Assembly: GCA_002322035.1 (NCBI GenBank) | Contig: DCNF01000037.1 | Coordinates: forward strand, 30,767-39,022 | From: Geobacter sp. UBA1603 | GTDB taxonomy: Bacteria > Desulfobacterota > Desulfuromonadia > Geobacterales > Pseudopelobacteraceae | Direction of reading: 5' to 3' | DNA: 8,256 nucleotides | Shown here: positions 6,602-8,256 of the stretch, in pieces | How positions within the stretch are numbered: the stretch's first letter is position 1 | Layout: every line of letters begins with the position of its first letter | Notes under the pieces: model-generated | Seen by the model: only the letters and a program-made list of their open reading frames with translations | What the model was told of the DNA's origin: nothing | Database searches by the model: none | Program-made: the position numbers and the translations under genes

Positions 6602-6625
6602 TCTTCGCGAACAGGATTTGCACTC

Positions 6626-7411
6626 ATGTCCATAACCATTCTTTTCATCGGCGACATCATCGGAAAGCCGGGACGCCAGGCTCTGTCGCGTGAGCTGCAC
6701 CGTCTGGTTGACCGGTATGCCGTCGATCTGGTGCTCGCCAACGGAGAAAACGCCGCCGGCGGCTTCGGGTTAACCGTCGAGGTGGCCCGCGAGCTGTTTT
6801 CATGCGGGGTGCACGGCATGACCAGCGGCAACCATATCTGGGACAAAAAAGAGCAAGTGCCGCTGGTGCTGGCCGACCACCGGATCGTCCGGCCGGCCAA
6901 TTACCCGGAAGGGGTCCCGGGCCGGGGGAGTATGCTTCTTACCACTCCCGGGGGCATCAGTGTGGCGGTACTGAACCTGGAAGGGCGGGTTTACATGAAA
7001 AACCTGGAGTGCCCCTTTCGGACCGCCGACCGTGAGATCGAACGTCTTCGGCAGGAAACTCCGATCATTTTGGTGGATTTCCACGCCGAGGCCACCTCGG
7101 AAAAGGCTGCGCTGGGATGGTACCTGGACGGCCGGGTCAGCGCCCTGGTCGGCACGCACACCCATGTGCAGACCGCTGACGAACGGATCCTCACCAAAGG
7201 GACCGCCTTCATGTCCGATGTCGGCATGACCGGCAGTTTCGATTCAGTGATCGGCATCGGCAAGGAGCAGGCCATCGGTAAGTTCCTGACCCAACTGCCG
7301 GTCAAGTTCGAGGTCCCCAAGAAAGATATCCGCCTGAACGGTGTCGTGGTCAGGCTGGACCGGTCAACCGGCCGGGCTGTTTCCATCGAGCGGATTAACC
7401 TGTCCTGTTAA
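6626..7411 (+). CDS. ymdB: YmdB-family metallophosphoesterase (TIGR00282 type)
   Basis: YmdB-type enzymes are small dinuclear-metal phosphoesterases; the Bacillus protein acts on 2',3'-cyclic nucleotides and influences biofilm and motility decisions. The 261-residue length fits the family. Probable metal ligands are visible at the expected places: GDIIGKPGR (9-17, D10), NGENAAGG (39-46, E41 and N42), SGNHIWD (67-73, N69/H70), DFHAEATSEK (151-160, H153) and GTHTHVQTAD (176-185, H178 and H180). The MTGSFDSVIG segment near residue 205 is also a family hallmark. I chose ATG 6626, 9 nt after AGGA (6613-6616), because the protein then begins MSITILFIGD as family members do; an upstream GTG at 6578 would put the leader hairpin inside the gene. 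It follows rny, the same pairing as rny-ymdB in Bacillus, suggesting a link to RNA turnover. The substrate in this organism is unknown. Confidence 0.93.
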   Translation: MSITILFIGDIIGKPGRQALSRELHRLVDRYAVDLVLANGENAAGGFGLTVEVARELFSCGVHGMTSGNHIWDKKEQVPLVLADHRIVRPANYPEGVPGRGSMLLTTPGGISVAVLNLEGRVYMKNLECPFRTADREIERLRQETPIILVDFHAEATSEKAALGWYLDGRVSALVGTHTHVQTADERILTKGTAFMSDVGMTGSFDSVIGIGKEQAIGKFLTQLPVKFEVPKKDIRLNGVVVRLDRSTGRAVSIERINLSC

Positions 7412-7429
7412 AGGCCGGCCATTTTCGGC

Positions 7430-7456
7430 TTGACTTGCGCCGGGAGCAGGTCTAAT
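7430..7456 (+). promoter_or_regulatory. Possible promoter for tolQ-tolR
   Basis: TTGACT (7430-7435, 5 of 6 to the -35 consensus) is followed after 15 nt by TCTAAT (7451-7456, 5 of 6 to the -10 consensus). The 15-nt spacing is shorter than ideal. The predicted start would be near 7463, about 36 nt before the tolQ start codon, a reasonable leader. A weak bulged hairpin (7411-7417 with 7426-7431) precedes it. Confidence 0.4.
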
Positions 7457-7487
7457 TTCCGGAATGTATCCCGTTATTTCTGTTGCT

Positions 7488-7493
7488 GGAGGT
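7488..7493 (+). promoter_or_regulatory. Ribosome binding site supporting the GTG start of tolQ
   Basis: GGAGGT lies 5 nt before a GTG at 7499. The protein from that codon begins MGLLIGTGLVVKIVL, matching the usual TolQ N-terminus leading directly into the first membrane helix, so the GTG is favoured over internal ATGs. Confidence 0.75.
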
Positions 7494-7498
7494 AGCCT

Positions 7499-8170
7499 GT
7501 GGGCCTTTTAATCGGCACCGGCCTGGTTGTCAAAATTGTCCTGATCATCCTAATCTTCTTTTCCGTTGTCTCGTGGGCGATCATTTTCTTCAAATTATTC
7601 CAGGTCCACCGGGCAAACAGCGAATCGGTCCGCTTCATGGATTTCTTCTGGAAATCAAAGCGCTTTGACACGATCGCCTCCCAGATTGACCGCTTTGCCA
7701 ACTCACCCCTGACAGTCCTGTTCAACGAAGGCTACGGTGAACTGAAAAAAGTGGTCGAGGTCCCGGCTGCAAGCGATTCTGCCTCGATCAATACCGATCT
7801 GGGAGGCATTGAGAACGTTTCCCGGGCCTTGCGCCGAGCCACGAACTCCGAAATCACCCGCCTGGAAAAATACCTGACCTTCCTGGCAACCACCGGCTCC
7901 ACCTCGCCTTTCATCGGCCTGTTCGGAACCGTCTGGGGGATCATGACCGCTTTCGAAGGGATCGGCAAAACCGGTTCGGCCTCGCTGGCCGTGGTTGCCC
8001 CCGGTATCGCCGAAGCGCTGATCGCCACGGCGATCGGTCTTGTGGCGGCCATCCCGGCGGTTATGGCCTATAACCACTTCCAGCACAAGATCAGGGTGCT
8101 GGTCAACGAAATGGACAGCTTCTCGACCGAGTTTCTCAACATCGTGCAGCGCAACATCGCGGGGAAATAG
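7499..8170 (+). CDS. tolQ: TolQ/ExbB/MotA-family proton channel protein, probably TolQ
   Basis: TolQ forms the pentameric inner-membrane proton channel that, with TolR, energises TolA and the Tol-Pal system for outer-membrane constriction at division. The 223-residue protein has the standard three membrane helices: about 9-31 (LVVKIVLIILIFFSVVSWAI), about 126-152 and about 165-190, with a cytoplasmic loop between the first two. Family hallmarks are GLFGTVWGIM (140-149) and APGIAEALIATAIGLVAAIP (167-186). The threonines at 144 and 177 match the conserved TolQ channel threonines. The start is a GTG with a good ribosome binding site. The tolR/exbD gene begins 3 nt after the stop. ExbB is the main alternative, because the families are close and the downstream genes lie outside the window; length and the N-terminus favour TolQ. 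Confidence 0.88.
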   Translation: MGLLIGTGLVVKIVLIILIFFSVVSWAIIFFKLFQVHRANSESVRFMDFFWKSKRFDTIASQIDRFANSPLTVLFNEGYGELKKVVEVPAASDSASINTDLGGIENVSRALRRATNSEITRLEKYLTFLATTGSTSPFIGLFGTVWGIMTAFEGIGKTGSASLAVVAPGIAEALIATAIGLVAAIPAVMAYNHFQHKIRVLVNEMDSFSTEFLNIVQRNIAGK

Positions 8171-8173
8171 GCC

Positions 8174-8256
8174 ATGGCCATGGGCGGTCAGGGAGACAAC
8201 CGCAGGATGATGGCCGAGATCAACGTCACGCCGATGGTCGACGTGATGCTGGTGCT
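8174..8256 (+). CDS. tolR: TolR/ExbD-family protein, N-terminal fragment (runs off the window)
   Basis: Only the first 27 complete codons are visible. After a polar, basic cytoplasmic start comes AEINVTPMVDVMLV (14-27), the typical entry to the single membrane helix of TolR/ExbD proteins; D23 is the proton-carrying aspartate that works with the TolQ channel threonines. The start at 8174 is 3 nt after the tolQ stop, with GGGGA at 8160-8164 as a possible ribosome binding site; a second Met at 8180 is also possible. TolR versus ExbD cannot be settled from this fragment; TolR is inferred from the neighbour. Confidence 0.85.
   Translation, partial: MAMGGQGDNRRMMAEINVTPMVDVMLV

Noticed and set aside
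6578..6625. Upstream GTG start for ymdB
   Set aside because: It would translate the leader hairpin, has no ribosome binding site, and adds residues before the conserved MSITILFIGD start.
1..8256. Search for defence genes, mobile elements, CRISPR arrays, tRNAs or pseudogenes
   Set aside because: No transposase-like, integrase-like or defence-related protein, no direct-repeat array, no tRNA cloverleaf and no frameshifted gene was seen; all coding space is accounted for by intact housekeeping genes.

Overview
The window is a GC-rich stretch of bacterial chromosome with every gene on the + strand and almost no spare DNA. The gene content and order (smc, a Roadblock/LC7 gene, ftsY, zapB-like, zapA, 6S RNA, a 5-formyltetrahydrofolate cyclo-ligase gene, rny, ymdB, tolQ, tolR) and the protein sequences suggest a Geobacter-like member of the Desulfuromonadales. 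That assignment is inference from protein style and synteny; nothing in the window is diagnostic of a genus. I see no mobile elements, CRISPR arrays, tRNA or rRNA genes.

Layout. 1-2070: the C-terminal part of the chromosome-condensing ATPase SMC, cut by the left edge. 2093-3489: a Roadblock/LC7-domain gene whose stop codon overlaps the start of ftsY, the SRP receptor GTPase. 3490-3607: a spacer with a probable ftsY terminator hairpin running straight into a sigma70-type promoter. 3608-4066: two small cell-division genes, a 58-aa ZapB-like coiled coil and ZapA. 4067-4362: the longest non-coding stretch (about 296 nt). It can fold as a closing stem, a large central bubble and a terminal arm, and it sits between zapA and the cyclo-ligase gene, exactly where ssrS (6S RNA) lies in many proteobacteria; I call it 6S RNA. 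4363-6540: 5-formyl-THF cyclo-ligase, then ribonuclease Y. 6541-6625: a leader with a GC-rich hairpin. 6626-7411: a YmdB-type metallophosphoesterase. 7412-7498: a spacer with a possible promoter. 7499-8256: tolQ and the first 27 codons of tolR, cut by the right edge.

How the genes work together. Most are housekeeping genes for growth and division: chromosome segregation (SMC), membrane-protein targeting (FtsY), Z-ring assembly (ZapA/ZapB), one-carbon metabolism (cyclo-ligase), mRNA decay (RNase Y with its usual partner YmdB), global transcription control (6S RNA) and envelope constriction (TolQ/TolR). I find no convincing new multi-gene system. The best points for a second look are the Roadblock gene coupled to ftsY, the 6S RNA with a visible alternative fold, the doubled membrane-targeting motif in FtsY, and the hairpin in the ymdB leader.
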